Of a stretch of 64,000 nt of DNA, positions 35,282-44,843 are shown in pieces. Source of the DNA: Streptomyces sp. S4.7 (GTDB lineage Bacteria; Actinomycetota; Actinomycetes; Streptomycetales; Streptomycetaceae). The notes below the pieces were generated by a model that saw nothing but the letters and a program-made list of their open reading frames with translations, had not been told where the DNA came from and did not search any database. Position 1 is the first letter of the stretch. Each line of letters opens with the position of its first letter. A program made the position numbers and the translations under genes. The stretch lies in the NCBI RefSeq assembly GCF_010384365.1, contig NZ_CP048397.1, positions 6,386,001-6,450,000 of the forward strand. The letters run 5' to 3'.

Positions 35282-35797
35282 GTGGTGCGTCCTTCGGTCG
35301 GTCGCCCGCGACGGCGGGCGACGAGTGGGTGCGGATGTCCTCGATCAAACCGGCGGAGCGCCGGTGCCACCGGCGGGAATCGGACGACGACCACGGGCAG
35401 GGGTTGCCCTCGATCCCAGGACGTGGCGGAACGCATCGAGCCCGTCCGGCGGACGTCTCAAGCCCGTCCGGTGATCGGGGACGGCACATGAGCCCGTCCG
35501 GCCATCGAGGACAAACCCTCCGGCAGGTGACCCAGGGTCTGTCGTTCGGATCTTGCCGGGCTCGCGGTCCCCTGCACGCACGCCCGCCGCGTTGTCGTCG
35601 GTCGGCGTGGCTCCGCCATGCCTCCCTCCTCCGCCTTGCGACGCACCCCACCACGTGACACCAGCCGCTCCGCGGCGGGCCCGGGCTGATGTCCGAAGAT
35701 CCGCCGGACAGGACCCAGGTCGATGACCCCGTGACTTTGGTAGGCGTCGTCGCCGCCGGGGCGCCGTTCCACCCGCCACCTGCATAGATTGGTCCGT
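35282..35797. repeat. Gene-free region with repeated AGCCCGTCCGG units
   Basis: Three copies of AGCCCGTCCGG lie at 35439-35449, 35461-35471 and 35491-35501, two followed by variants of GATCGGGGAC/CATCGAGGAC. The same unit occurs at about 1637-1654 (GCCCGTCCGGCGGTTGAGGAC). This is a dispersed intergenic repeat often seen in Streptomyces. The rest of the region has no gene that I can support. Confidence 0.6.
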
Positions 35798-37024
35798 ATG
35801 ACCCGTACGGAATACCCCTGGCTGCTGCCGTCGGCGATGGCGGCACCCGACGACCCCGGGCCCGCCGGGAAGCGGGGCGGACGGCGCCGGCCGCGGCGTA
35901 CCGTGCGCGACTGGGTCGTGGACCTGCTCGCCTTCCTCTTCGCCGTCTTCATCGGCATGGTCGCGCTGGACGCCGCCGACCAGGCGGGCAACAGCGAGGG
36001 CCTGCTCATGGCCGACATGCTGGTCGGCCTGGCGGCCTGCTGCGCCCTCTGGGCGCGGCGCCGCCGGCCGTTCGCACTGGCCATCGGCCTCAGCGTCGTG
36101 CAGGTCGTGTCGCCGCTGGCGGGCGGCGCCGCCCTGGTGGCGCTCTTCAGCCTCGCCGTCCACCGGCCGTTCAGGCCCGTCGCCATCGCCGGGGCCGTGG
36201 GCCTGGCGGGCATGGTCGGCCAGGCGTATCTGCGCCCGGACCCGACCATGTCGCAGCTGATGGCGATCATCCTCGGAGCGCTGGTCGTCCTGCTCTTCAC
36301 GGCGGCGGGCATGCTCGTACGGGCACGCCGGCAGCTCGTCGTGGCGCTGCGCGAGCGCGCCGTACGAGCGGAGAACGAGGCCGCGCTCCGGGCCGAACAG
36401 GCCCAGCGCCTGGCCCGCGAGGCCATCGCACGCGAGATGCACGACGTGCTGGCCCACCGCCTCACCCTGCTCAGCGTCCACGCGGGCGCGCTGGAGTTCA
36501 GACCCGACGCGCCCCCTGCCGAGGTGGCCCGTGCGGCCGGTGTGATCCGCGACAGCGCGCACGAGGCGCTCCAGGACCTGCGCATGATCATCGGCGTGCT
36601 GCGCGCGCCCGGCGACGAGGGCGAGCGCCCCCAGCCCACCCTCGTCACCCTGGACGCCCTGGTCGCCGAGTCCCGTGACGCCGGGATGAAGGTCACCCTC
36701 GACAGTGGCGTCGAGGACCCGGCGGCCGTACCGTCCACCACCGGCCGCACCGCCTACCGCATCGCGCAGGAGGGGCTGACCAACGCCCGCAAGCACGCGC
36801 CGGGCACCGGCACGACGGTCCTGGTGAGCGGCGGCCCGGGGGACGGTCTCACCGTCGAGGTACGCAACGAGGCGCCCGTCGGCCCGGTCCCGAACGTGCC
36901 CGGATCCGGCCAGGGACTGATCGGACTGACCGAGCGCGCCACCCTGGCCGGTGGCCGCTTCGAGCACGGTCCGACGGGAGACGGCGGATTCGCCGTCCGG
37001 GCGTGGCTACCGTGGTCCCCATGA
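35798..37024 (+). CDS. Two-component sensor histidine kinase (HisKA_3 type)
   Basis: About 408 residues. Four to five membrane helices fill residues 40-175. The dimerisation/phosphoacceptor motif is AREMHDVLAHRLTLLSVHAGALEF (phospho-His near 215), and the HATPase domain ends in GQGLIGLTERATLAGG. A TAGATT box 7 nt before ATG 35798 and no Shine-Dalgarno suggest a leaderless transcript. Its stop overlaps the response-regulator start by ATGA. The signal is unknown. Confidence 0.9.
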   Translation: MTRTEYPWLLPSAMAAPDDPGPAGKRGGRRRPRRTVRDWVVDLLAFLFAVFIGMVALDAADQAGNSEGLLMADMLVGLAACCALWARRRRPFALAIGLSVVQVVSPLAGGAALVALFSLAVHRPFRPVAIAGAVGLAGMVGQAYLRPDPTMSQLMAIILGALVVLLFTAAGMLVRARRQLVVALRERAVRAENEAALRAEQAQRLAREAIAREMHDVLAHRLTLLSVHAGALEFRPDAPPAEVARAAGVIRDSAHEALQDLRMIIGVLRAPGDEGERPQPTLVTLDALVAESRDAGMKVTLDSGVEDPAAVPSTTGRTAYRIAQEGLTNARKHAPGTGTTVLVSGGPGDGLTVEVRNEAPVGPVPNVPGSGQGLIGLTERATLAGGRFEHGPTGDGGFAVRAWLPWSP

Positions 37025-37695
37025 CCACCACGATCATCCGGCTGCTCATCGTCGACGACGACCCGCTCGTACGGGCGGGACTGACCTTCATGCTGGGTGG
37101 TGCGGACGACATCGAGATCGTGGGGGAGGCGTCCGACGGCTCCGAGGTCGACGCGCTCGTCCGCGAACGCACGCCCGACGTCGTCCTCATGGACATCCGG
37201 ATGCCGGTCATGGACGGCCTCACCGCCACCGAACAGCTGCGGGCCCGGCCCCAGGCGCCCGAAGTCCTCGTCCTGACCACGTTCCACGCCGACGAACAGG
37301 TGCTGCGGGCGATGCGGGCGGGCGCCGCCGGATTCGTCCTGAAGGACACAGCGCCGGCCGAGATCGTCGCCGCGGTACGGCAGGTGGCCGCGGGCGAACC
37401 CGTGCTCTCCCCGGCCGTCACCCGCCAGTTGATGCACCACGTCGCGGGGGCGCCGACCGGCGTGCGCAAGGACACCGCGAGCAGCAGGCTCGCCCGGCTC
37501 GCGGAGCGCGAACGGGAGGTGGCGCTCGGTGTGGGACGCGGCAGCTCCAACGCGGAGATCGCGGCGGAGCTGTTCATGAGCGTCCCCACCGTCAAGGCGC
37601 ACGTGTCGCGCATCCTGGCCAAGCTCGACCTCAACAACCGGGTACAGATCGCCCTGTTGGTGCACGACGCGGATCTGGTGACGGACGCCGACTGA
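37021..37695 (+). CDS. NarL/LuxR-family response regulator
   Basis: 224 residues. The receiver domain has LLIVDDDPLVRAGL, the phosphoacceptor Asp in DVVLMDIRMPVMDG and the conserved Lys in GFVLKDT. The LuxR HTH is LAEREREVALGVGRGSSNAE and SVPTVKAHVSRILAKLDLNN. It overlaps the upstream kinase gene by 4 nt and is surely its partner. Confidence 0.92.
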   Translation: MTTTIIRLLIVDDDPLVRAGLTFMLGGADDIEIVGEASDGSEVDALVRERTPDVVLMDIRMPVMDGLTATEQLRARPQAPEVLVLTTFHADEQVLRAMRAGAAGFVLKDTAPAEIVAAVRQVAAGEPVLSPAVTRQLMHHVAGAPTGVRKDTASSRLARLAEREREVALGVGRGSSNAEIAAELFMSVPTVKAHVSRILAKLDLNNRVQIALLVHDADLVTDAD

Positions 37696-37753
37696 AGGGC
37701 GGGCCCGGCCACCGCGGTGGGTGGCGCACGCCCGAGCGACGTAATCTGACGTG

Positions 37754-38965
37754 ATGACCGTTGTCGATCTGGGCGCGTACGGGCCCGACTTCACCGCCGA
37801 TCCGTATCCGTACTTCGCGAAACTGCGCGAGTCGGGCCCGGTTCACGAGGTGCGCACGCCGCACGGGGAACGGCTCTGGCTGGTCGTCGGTCACCGGGAG
37901 GCGCGCGCCGCGCTGGCCGATCCCCGGTTCGCCAAGTCACCCGCCACGGTGGGCACCACCATGCTCGACGAGCAGGTCATCGGACCGAATCTGCTGCTCG
38001 TCGACCCGCCGGACCACACCCGGCTGCGCAAGCTCGTCGCCCGCGAGTTCACCGCCCACCGGGCGGCCGGACTGCGGGAGCGGATCCAGCACATCACCGA
38101 CGGGCTGATCGACGCCATGCTCCCCGCGGGCCGCGGCGACCTGGTCGAGTCGCTGTCGTATCCGCTGCCCATCACCGTCATCTGCGAACTGCTCGGTGTG
38201 CCCGCCGCCGACCGTGCGGTCTTCCGCGCCTGGTCGACGGAGATCGTCGCCCCCGCCGAACCCGGCGGTGAGTACACCGCCGTACACGAACTCGGCGCGT
38301 ACTTCGACGAGTTGATCGAGGACAAGCGCTGCGCCGGCCCCTCCGGCGATCTGCTCTCCGCGCTGCTGCGCACCCGCGCCGAGGACGGCGACCGGCTCTC
38401 CGCCCCCGAACTGCGCTCCATGGCCTACCTGTTGCTGATCGCCGGTCATGAGACGACGGTCAATCTCATCACCAACGGCGTCCGCGCCCTGCTCTCCCAC
38501 CCCGATCAACTGGCCGCCCTGCGCGACGACTTCGGCCTCCTCGACGGTGCCGTCGAGGAGATGCTGCGCTACGAGGGCCCGGTCCTGAACAGCACCATCC
38601 GCTTCACCGGCGAGCCCGTGACCTTCGGCGACACGGTCATCCCCGCGTACGAGGCGGTACTGGTCGGTCTCGGCGCGGCGGGCCGAGACCCCGCGCGCTA
38701 CCCGGAGCCGGACCGCTTCGACATCCGGCGTACGGCGACGGCCACGGCGACCGGCGCCAAGGGCCGCAACCACGGACACCTCGCCTTCGGACACGGCATC
38801 CACCACTGCCTCGGCGCGCCGCTCGCGCGCCTGGAGGCCCGGATCGCGGTCCGTACCCTCCTCGAACGCTGCCCCGGCCTGACCCTCGACCCGGACACGG
38901 GGCCGCTCGACTGGCTGCCCGGAATGCTGATCCGCGGGGTGCGGGGTCTGCCGGTTCGGTGGTAG
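37754..38965 (+). CDS. Cytochrome P450
   Basis: 403 residues. Key motifs are the I-helix AGHETTVNLI, ExxR in the K-helix (EEMLRYEGPV region shows the preceding helix), and the haem loop FGHGIHHCLGAPLARLE with the cysteine ligand. The length and C-terminus match bacterial class I P450s of the CYP107 type. A TAATCT box lies 6 nt upstream of the GTG-ATG start region, suggesting a leaderless message. No ferredoxin gene adjoins, and the substrate is unknown. Confidence 0.9.
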   Translation: MTVVDLGAYGPDFTADPYPYFAKLRESGPVHEVRTPHGERLWLVVGHREARAALADPRFAKSPATVGTTMLDEQVIGPNLLLVDPPDHTRLRKLVAREFTAHRAAGLRERIQHITDGLIDAMLPAGRGDLVESLSYPLPITVICELLGVPAADRAVFRAWSTEIVAPAEPGGEYTAVHELGAYFDELIEDKRCAGPSGDLLSALLRTRAEDGDRLSAPELRSMAYLLLIAGHETTVNLITNGVRALLSHPDQLAALRDDFGLLDGAVEEMLRYEGPVLNSTIRFTGEPVTFGDTVIPAYEAVLVGLGAAGRDPARYPEPDRFDIRRTATATATGAKGRNHGHLAFGHGIHHCLGAPLARLEARIAVRTLLERCPGLTLDPDTGPLDWLPGMLIRGVRGLPVRW

Positions 38966-39009
38966 GGATGGCAGACAGCCGCGCGGGCACGTTCCGGAGG
39001 AGTTCGACC

Positions 39010-39432
39010 ATGCAGGAGTTCGACATCGTCCTGGCGCGGAAGGTGCTGGCCGGCCAGCCCTTCAGCAGCCTGCTCGGCACCCGGGTCATGGTCTTCGGTG
39101 ACGGCGAGGCGGAGCTGGAGCTGGACATCCGGGAGGACCTCAAGCAGCAGAACGGCTATCTGCACGGGGGAGTGCTGGCGTACGCGGCGGACAACAGCAT
39201 CACATTCGCTGCCGGCTCGGTGCTCGGTCCCGCCGTACTGACGGCGGGCTTCTCCATCCAGTACATGCGCCCCGGCACCGGCCGCACGCTGCTCGCCCGC
39301 GCGTCCGTCGTCCACGCGGGCCGGCGGCAGGCGACGGTGCGCTGCGATCTGTTCACGGTGGCCGACGACGGTACGCAGACGCTCTGCGCGGTGGCGCAGG
39401 GCACGGTGCTTCCGGTGCCGAAGCCCGCCTGA
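39010..39432 (+). CDS. PaaI-type hotdog thioesterase
   Basis: 140 residues. The hotdog signature is NGYLHGGVLAYAADNSITFAAG (His-Gly-Gly active site), followed by SIQYMRPGTGRTLLARASVVHAGRR. It would hydrolyse acyl- or aryl-CoA esters. ATG 39010 was chosen because GGAGGAG lies 8 nt ahead; an upstream ATG at 38968 lacks one. Confidence 0.85.
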   Translation: MQEFDIVLARKVLAGQPFSSLLGTRVMVFGDGEAELELDIREDLKQQNGYLHGGVLAYAADNSITFAAGSVLGPAVLTAGFSIQYMRPGTGRTLLARASVVHAGRRQATVRCDLFTVADDGTQTLCAVAQGTVLPVPKPA

Positions 39433-39462
39433 CCGGTCGCCCCGACCGCAGGGCGGGCCCGT

Positions 39463-40467
39463 TCAGCCGCCCGGGATCTCGTCGAGCCGTACGGGCCGGT
39501 GCTCCAGCCGGGACAGCTCGCAGGCCTCGGCGATCCGCAGCGCGTGCAGCGCCTCGTGGCCGTCGCACGGATTCTCCAGTTCGCCGCCCACGACCCGGAT
39601 GAAGGCGTCCAGCTCCGCCTCGTACGCCGGGGCGAAGCGCTCCAGGAAGCCCGGCCACGGGTTGTCGCAGCGCGGCGGGCCCTTCGGCTCGGTCGAGGTG
39701 ATCGGCGTACGGTCGTCGAGACCGACCGCGAACTGGTCGAGTTCGCCGGCGAGTTCCATTCGCACGTCGTACCCCGCGCCGTTGCAGCGGGTCGCCGTGG
39801 CGGTGGCGAGCGTCCCGTCGTCCAGGGTGAGGACGGCGGCGGCCGTGTCGATGTCCCCGGCCGCGCGGAACATCGGCGGCCCGGCGTCCGAACCGGTCGC
39901 GTACACTTCCACCACCTCGCGCCCGGTGACCCAGCGCATGATGTCGAAGTCGTGGACCAGACAGTCCCGGTAGAGTCCGCCGGACAGCGGCAGATACTCG
40001 GCGGCCGGCGGCGCCGGGTCGGAGGTGATCGCCCGGACGGTGTGCAGTCTGCCCAGCGCGCCGGACCGTACGAGATCGCGGGCCGCGCCGTAACCGGCGT
40101 CGAAGCGGCGCATGAAGCCCAGTTGCACAACGGTGCCCGCGGAGTCGACCTCCTTCAGGGCGCTCAGCGTGCCCTTGAGGTCCAGCGCGATCGGCTTCTC
40201 GCAGAAGGCGGGCAGCCCCGCCCGCGCGGCGCGGCTGATCAGATCGGCGTGTGCGGAGGTGGCCGAGGCGATGACGACGGCGTCCACACCCCAGGAGAAG
40301 ATCTCGTCCACCGAGGGGGCCGCCGTCGATCCCGTACGGTCGGCGACATGTGCGGCGCGGGCCGCGTCAGTGTCGGCGACGACCAGGGAGCCGACCTCAC
40401 GGTGACGGCTCAGCGCCGCCGCGTGGAAGGTGCCGATACGGCCCGTGCCGATGAGTCCGATGCGCAT
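39463..40467 (-). CDS. Gfo/Idh/MocA-family oxidoreductase (inositol 2-dehydrogenase-like)
   Basis: 334 residues. The Rossmann motif is MRIGLIGTGRIGTFHAAALS, with CEKPIALDL containing the family EKP catalytic Lys, and GLYRDCLVHDFDIMRW with the conserved D-x-x-x-H. It resembles inositol 2-dehydrogenases. Divergent from the GntR gene that heads a sugar-uptake locus, it probably acts on the imported polyol or sugar. Confidence 0.87.
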   Translation of the reverse strand: MRIGLIGTGRIGTFHAAALSRHREVGSLVVADTDAARAAHVADRTGSTAAPSVDEIFSWGVDAVVIASATSAHADLISRAARAGLPAFCEKPIALDLKGTLSALKEVDSAGTVVQLGFMRRFDAGYGAARDLVRSGALGRLHTVRAITSDPAPPAAEYLPLSGGLYRDCLVHDFDIMRWVTGREVVEVYATGSDAGPPMFRAAGDIDTAAAVLTLDDGTLATATATRCNGAGYDVRMELAGELDQFAVGLDDRTPITSTEPKGPPRCDNPWPGFLERFAPAYEAELDAFIRVVGGELENPCDGHEALHALRIAEACELSRLEHRPVRLDEIPGG

Positions 40468-40508
40468 GGCCCCCAAGGTGGCCTTCGCCTCGTCGCCATG
40501 TCAAGCGT

Positions 40509-40588
40509 TTGTCCTGACATCTAGACCTGTCGATGATCTCCGCCCGGACGGTGTCGGTCTGCGACTGTCCGCTTCACTTGTCCTGACA
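40509..40588. promoter_or_regulatory. Repeated TTGTCCTGACA sites between the dehydrogenase and gntR
   Basis: TTGTCCTGACA occurs at 40509-40519 and again at 40578-40588, each containing the inverted repeat TGTC-N2-GACA. A related TGTTCGGACAA (opposite strand TTGTCCGAACA) lies at 41481-41491 before the transporter. These are likely GntR-family operators. Confidence 0.5.
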
Positions 40589-40639
40589 ACCGAACTTCAG
40601 GACTTTCCGTCAACATCTCACGGGGCTACGCTCGCCCAC

Positions 40640-41428
40640 GTGTCCAAGCAGCCGGAGCGGGAGCAGCCGAGCGGGCAGGCCCACCGGGCCGCCGCGCTCC
40701 AGCTCGGTGTGGACCGCACCAGCCCCGTCCCGCTCTACTTCCAGCTGTCGCAGCAGCTGGAGGCCGCCATCGAGCGGGGCGGACTCGCGCCGGGCAGCCT
40801 TCTCGGCAACGAGATCGAGCTGGCGGGCCGGCTCGGACTCTCCCGGCCCACCGTCCGCCAGGCCATCCAGTCGCTCGTCGACAAGGGCCTGCTGGTACGC
40901 CGCAGGGGTGTCGGCACCCAGGTCCTGCACAGTCAGGTCAGACGCCCCCTGGAGCTCAGCAGCCTCTACGACGACCTGGAGGCGGCCGGCCAGCGCCCCG
41001 CCACCCGCGTCCTGCGCAACACCGTCGAACCGGCCACCGCCCAGGTCGCCGCCGCCCTCGGTGTCGCGGAGGGGGCGGACGTACGCCTCGTCGAGCGCCT
41101 CCGGTACGCCCACGACCAACCGATGGCCCGGCTGCGCAACCACCTCCCGCTCCAGCTCCTCGACTGCGAGACCGCCCAGCTCGAATCCACCGGCCTCTAC
41201 CGGATGATGCGCGCGGTCGGCATCACGCTGCACAGCGCCCGCCAGTCGGTCGGCGCGCGTGCCGCCGACGCCGGCGAGGCGCGGCTGCTCGACGAGGCCA
41301 CGGGCGCCCCGCTGCTCACGATGGAGCGCACCACCTTCGACGACACGGGCCGTGCCGTCGAGTTCGGCGTGCACATCTACCGGGCCTCGCGCTACGTCTT
41401 CGAGTTCCAGCTCCTCGTCCGCCCGTAG
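40640..41428 (+). CDS. GntR-family transcriptional regulator (HutC/UTRA type)
   Basis: 262 residues. The winged HTH is PLYFQLSQQLEAAIERGGLA with LGLSRPTVRQAIQSLVDKGL, and the UTRA ligand domain ends in TMERTTFDDTGRAVEFGVHI and YRASRYVFEFQLLV. The GTG start lacks a Shine-Dalgarno and has TACGCT 8 nt upstream, so it may be leaderless. It probably controls the sugar operon that follows and the divergent dehydrogenase. Confidence 0.85.
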   Translation: MSKQPEREQPSGQAHRAAALQLGVDRTSPVPLYFQLSQQLEAAIERGGLAPGSLLGNEIELAGRLGLSRPTVRQAIQSLVDKGLLVRRRGVGTQVLHSQVRRPLELSSLYDDLEAAGQRPATRVLRNTVEPATAQVAAALGVAEGADVRLVERLRYAHDQPMARLRNHLPLQLLDCETAQLESTGLYRMMRAVGITLHSARQSVGARAADAGEARLLDEATGAPLLTMERTTFDDTGRAVEFGVHIYRASRYVFEFQLLVRP

Positions 41429-41466
41429 CGCCGCCGCGCGGCTCCCGCACGGCTCCTGGCGGTCCA

Positions 41467-41525
41467 ATTCTTCGTAAGAATGTTCGGACAAAGTATTGAC
41501 GGGGCCGCGCGCACGCCGCTAGAAC
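41467..41525 (+). promoter_or_regulatory. Sugar transporter operon promoter and palindromes
   Basis: ATTCTTCGTAAGAAT (41467-41481) is a perfect 6-3-6 palindrome, directly followed by TGTTCGGACAA (41481-41491), then TTGACG (41496-41501), an 18-bp spacer and TAGAAC (41520-41525). Confidence 0.6.
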
Positions 41526-41570
41526 ACCCCCAGCCGCAACGGGGCGGCCGGGAGAGAAGGCGGAACCACC

Positions 41571-42590
41571 ATGCGTACCAACCGAAAGGCGGCGGGCCGC
41601 ACGGCGGCGGCGCTGCTCCTCGCATGCGCGCTCGCCCTCGTCGCCGGATGCAGCGGCTCCGGAGGCAAGGACTCCGAGGACAAGGCCGACGACGGCGGGG
41701 GCGGTACGGCGGCCAAGACCCCGCGCATGAAGATCGCCATGGTCACGCACTCCGGCGAGGGCGACACCTTCTGGGACATCGTCCAGAGCGGCGCCAAGGT
41801 CGCGGCGGCCAAGGACAACGTGCAGTTCCTCTACGCGGCCAACAAGGAGGGCAAGGAGCAGGCCCAGCTGATCCAGAGCTACATCGACCAGGACGTCGAC
41901 GGACTCGTGGTCAGCCTCGCCAAGCCCGAGGCGGTCAAGGCCGTGCTCGCCAAGGCCGCGGCCGCCGGTATCCCCGTCGTCACGATCAACTCCGGCGCCG
42001 AGTTCTCCGAGCCGTTCGGCGCGCTCGGCCATATCGGCCAGGACGAGGCCATCGCCGGTGAGGCGGTCGGCGAGGAGCTGAACAAGCGCGGCAAGAAGAA
42101 GGCGCTCTGCGTCATCCACGAGCAGGGCAACGTCTCGCTCGAGGGCCGCTGCGCGGGAGTCAAGAAGACCTTCGAGGGAACGGTGGAGAATCTGAACGTC
42201 GAGGGCACCAACATGCCCGCGACGACCTCGTCGATCGAGGCAAAGCTCCAGAGCGGCGAAGGCGCCGACGAATTCGACGCGGTCGTGACGCTCGGCGCGC
42301 CCTTCGCCGCCGCGTCCGTGAAGGCCAAGGAGAGCGCCGGGTCCGGCGCCGAGATCAACACCTTCGACCTCAACGAGGACGTGGTCAAGCAGCTCAAGGC
42401 CAAGGAGATCGGCTTCGCCGTCGACCAGCAGCCCTACCTCCAGGGCTATCTCGCCGTCGACGAGCTGTGGCTCAACAAGAACAACGGGAATGTCATCGGC
42501 GGCGGGAAGCCCGTACTCACCGGACCCGCCCTCGTCACGGAGAAGGACGTCCCCGCGCTGGAGAAGTTCACCGCACGCGGCACCCGATGA
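41571..42590 (+). CDS. Sugar ABC transporter substrate-binding lipoprotein 1
   Basis: 339 residues. A lipoprotein signal (LLLACALALVAGC) is followed by a Peripla_BP_4 (ribose/inositol-binding type) fold: KIAMVTHSGEGDTFWDIVQSG, LIQSYIDQDVDGLVVSLA, VVTINSGAEFSEPFGALGHI and QQPYLQGYLAVDELWL. It captures a sugar or polyol outside the membrane. The next gene is a close paralogue, and the permease and ATPase follow. Confidence 0.9.
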   Translation: MRTNRKAAGRTAAALLLACALALVAGCSGSGGKDSEDKADDGGGGTAAKTPRMKIAMVTHSGEGDTFWDIVQSGAKVAAAKDNVQFLYAANKEGKEQAQLIQSYIDQDVDGLVVSLAKPEAVKAVLAKAAAAGIPVVTINSGAEFSEPFGALGHIGQDEAIAGEAVGEELNKRGKKKALCVIHEQGNVSLEGRCAGVKKTFEGTVENLNVEGTNMPATTSSIEAKLQSGEGADEFDAVVTLGAPFAAASVKAKESAGSGAEINTFDLNEDVVKQLKAKEIGFAVDQQPYLQGYLAVDELWLNKNNGNVIGGGKPVLTGPALVTEKDVPALEKFTARGTR

Positions 42591-42735
42591 CGGACAGCCG
42601 TCACCGCCCGATGACATGCACGTGTCCGTACCCGATGAACAGGCCCCGAACAGCCATGACCGATACTTGGGCGGCCGGGCCGGGTCCCACCGTGCCCGGC
42701 GGTATCGGGAAGTACGGCAAGAAGGGCACCGCGTC

Positions 42736-43767
42736 GTGGCAAGGGGTCGGACAGGGGTACGTCGGTCAGGGGTGCGCGCGACGGGCGCGGTGCTGGCGGC
42801 GGTTCTCGGGGCGGCGTCCCTGGCGGGATGCAGCAGCACGGGCGGCAAGCGCGCCGAGGAGCGGGCCGCGGCGGCCGAGGCGCAGGGGCGGGCCGCGGTG
42901 AACACGCCGAAGTGGACCTTCGCCATGGTCACCCACTCGGGAGACGGCGACACCTTCTGGGACATCGTCCAGAAGGGCGCCGAGCAGGCCGCGGTCAAGG
43001 ACAACATCAACTTCCTCTACGCGCACAGCGACGAGGGCCAGCAGCAGGCCCAGCTCGTCCAGTCGTACATCGACAAGGGTGTCGACGGGCTGATCGTCAC
43101 ACTCGCCAAGCCCGACGCGATGAAGGCCGTCGTCGCCAAGGCCGCCAAGGCCGGCATCCCGGTCATCACCGTCAACTCGGGCTCCGAGCAGTCGAAACAG
43201 TTCGGCGCGCTCACCCACATCGGCCAGGACGAGTCGATCGCCGGTGAGGCCGTCGGCGACGAACTGGACGAGCGAGGCCGCAAGAAGGCCCTCTGCGTGC
43301 TGCACGAACAGGGCAACGTCGGCCACGAGCAGCGCTGCGCGGGCGCGAAGAAGACCTTCGACGGCACGATGCAGAACCTGTACGTCGACGGCACCAACAT
43401 GCCCGACGTACAGGCGTCCATCGAGGCGAAGCTCCAGGCCGACAAGACCATCGACGCGGTCGTGACGCTCGGCGCCCCCTTCGCGGACACCGCCGTCAAG
43501 GCGAAGGAGACCGCGGGCAGCAAGGCCGAGATCGACACGTTCGACCTCAACGAGGCCGTCGCGGGCTCGCTCAAGGCGGGCCGGCTCGGCTTCGCCGTCG
43601 ACCAGCAGCCCTACCTCCAGGGGTACGAGGCCGTCGATCTGCTCTGGCTCTACCGGTACAACGCCGATGTACTCGGCGGCGGGCTCCCGGTGCTCACCGG
43701 CCCGCAGGTCATCAGCAAGCAGGACGCGGCCGAGCTGGAGAAATACGCGGAGCGAGGGACCCGATGA
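42736..43767 (+). CDS. Sugar ABC transporter substrate-binding lipoprotein 2 (tandem paralogue)
   Basis: About 343 residues. The signal ATGAVLAAVLGAASLAGC carries a lipobox. The body aligns almost without gaps to the preceding protein (FAMVTHSGDGDTFWDIVQKG, LVQSYIDKGVDGLIVTLA, VDQQPYLQGYEAVDLLWL), so this is a tandem duplication. GTG 42736 gives a normal signal length; a GTG at 42772 would leave the signal very short. The permease ATG overlaps its stop. The pair may bind different ligands for one channel. Confidence 0.88.
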   Translation: MARGRTGVRRSGVRATGAVLAAVLGAASLAGCSSTGGKRAEERAAAAEAQGRAAVNTPKWTFAMVTHSGDGDTFWDIVQKGAEQAAVKDNINFLYAHSDEGQQQAQLVQSYIDKGVDGLIVTLAKPDAMKAVVAKAAKAGIPVITVNSGSEQSKQFGALTHIGQDESIAGEAVGDELDERGRKKALCVLHEQGNVGHEQRCAGAKKTFDGTMQNLYVDGTNMPDVQASIEAKLQADKTIDAVVTLGAPFADTAVKAKETAGSKAEIDTFDLNEAVAGSLKAGRLGFAVDQQPYLQGYEAVDLLWLYRYNADVLGGGLPVLTGPQVISKQDAAELEKYAERGTR

Positions 43768-44843
43768 CCACAACCGCACCACCCGTGAAGGACCGGCCGG
43801 GCGACGGCGGGCACGGCGCCCCGGCCGTGGACGAGCGGCTGCTCGGTGACTCGACGCTGCGCAAGCTGCTCGGCAGGCCCGAACTGGGCGCCGTCGTCGG
43901 CGCCCTGGCGGTCTTCCTCTTCTTCGCCGTCGTCGCCGACTCGTTCCTCAAGGCATCCAGCTTCGGCACCGTCCTGTACGCGGCGTCGACGATCGGGATC
44001 ATGGCGGTGCCGGTGGCGCTGCTGATGATCGGCGGCGAGTTCGACCTGTCCGCCGGTGTGCTGGTGACCAGCTCGGCGCTGATCTCCTCGATGTTCAGCT
44101 ACCAGATGACGGCCAACATCTGGGTCGGCGTCTTCGTGTCCCTGCTGGTCACCCTGGCCATCGGGGTCTTCAACGGCTTCATGCTGACGCGCACGAAACT
44201 GCCGAGCTTCATCATCACCCTCGGCACGTTCCTGATGCTCACCGGTCTCAACCTCGGTCTGACCAAGCTGATCAGCGGCACCGTCTCGACCAAGAGCATC
44301 GGCGACATGGAGGGCTTCGAGTCGGCCCGTAAACTCTTCGCCTCCGAACTGACCCTCGGCGATGTCGAGTTGAAGGTCACCATCCTCTGGTGGGCGGTCC
44401 TGGTCGCCCTGGCGACATGGATCCTGCTCCGGACCCGCTTCGGCAACTGGATCTTCGCGGTCGGCGGCAACGCCGAGGCCGCCCGCGCCGTCGGCGTCCC
44501 GGTCCGGCTGACGAAGATCGGCCTCTACATGGGCGTCGGCTTCTGCGCCTGGGTCTCCGGCCAGCACCTGCTCTTCTCGTTCGACGTCGTCCAGTCGGGC
44601 GAGGGCGTCGGCAACGAGCTGATCTACATCATCGCCGCGGTCATCGGCGGCTGTCTGATCACCGGCGGCTACGGCTCGGCGATCGGCTCCGCGGTCGGTG
44701 CCTTCATCTTCGGCATGACCAGCAAGGGCATCGTGTACGCGGAGTGGAACCCGGACTGGTTCAAGTTCTTCCTCGGAGCGATGCTCCTTCTGGCCACCCT
44801 GCTCAACGCATGGGTCCGCAAGCGCGCGGAGGCAACCCGATGA
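43764..44843 (+). CDS. Sugar ABC transporter permease
   Basis: 359 residues with about 8-10 membrane helices and the BPD_transp_2 pattern of the ribose/inositol class (LGAVVGALAVFLFFAVVADS, MAVPVALLMIGGEFDLSAG, IITLGTFLMLTGLNLG, YIIAAVIGGCLITGGYGSAIGS). The start overlaps the preceding stop, and its stop overlaps the ATPase start. It forms the membrane channel of the complex. Confidence 0.92.
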   Translation: MTTTAPPVKDRPGDGGHGAPAVDERLLGDSTLRKLLGRPELGAVVGALAVFLFFAVVADSFLKASSFGTVLYAASTIGIMAVPVALLMIGGEFDLSAGVLVTSSALISSMFSYQMTANIWVGVFVSLLVTLAIGVFNGFMLTRTKLPSFIITLGTFLMLTGLNLGLTKLISGTVSTKSIGDMEGFESARKLFASELTLGDVELKVTILWWAVLVALATWILLRTRFGNWIFAVGGNAEAARAVGVPVRLTKIGLYMGVGFCAWVSGQHLLFSFDVVQSGEGVGNELIYIIAAVIGGCLITGGYGSAIGSAVGAFIFGMTSKGIVYAEWNPDWFKFFLGAMLLLATLLNAWVRKRAEATR

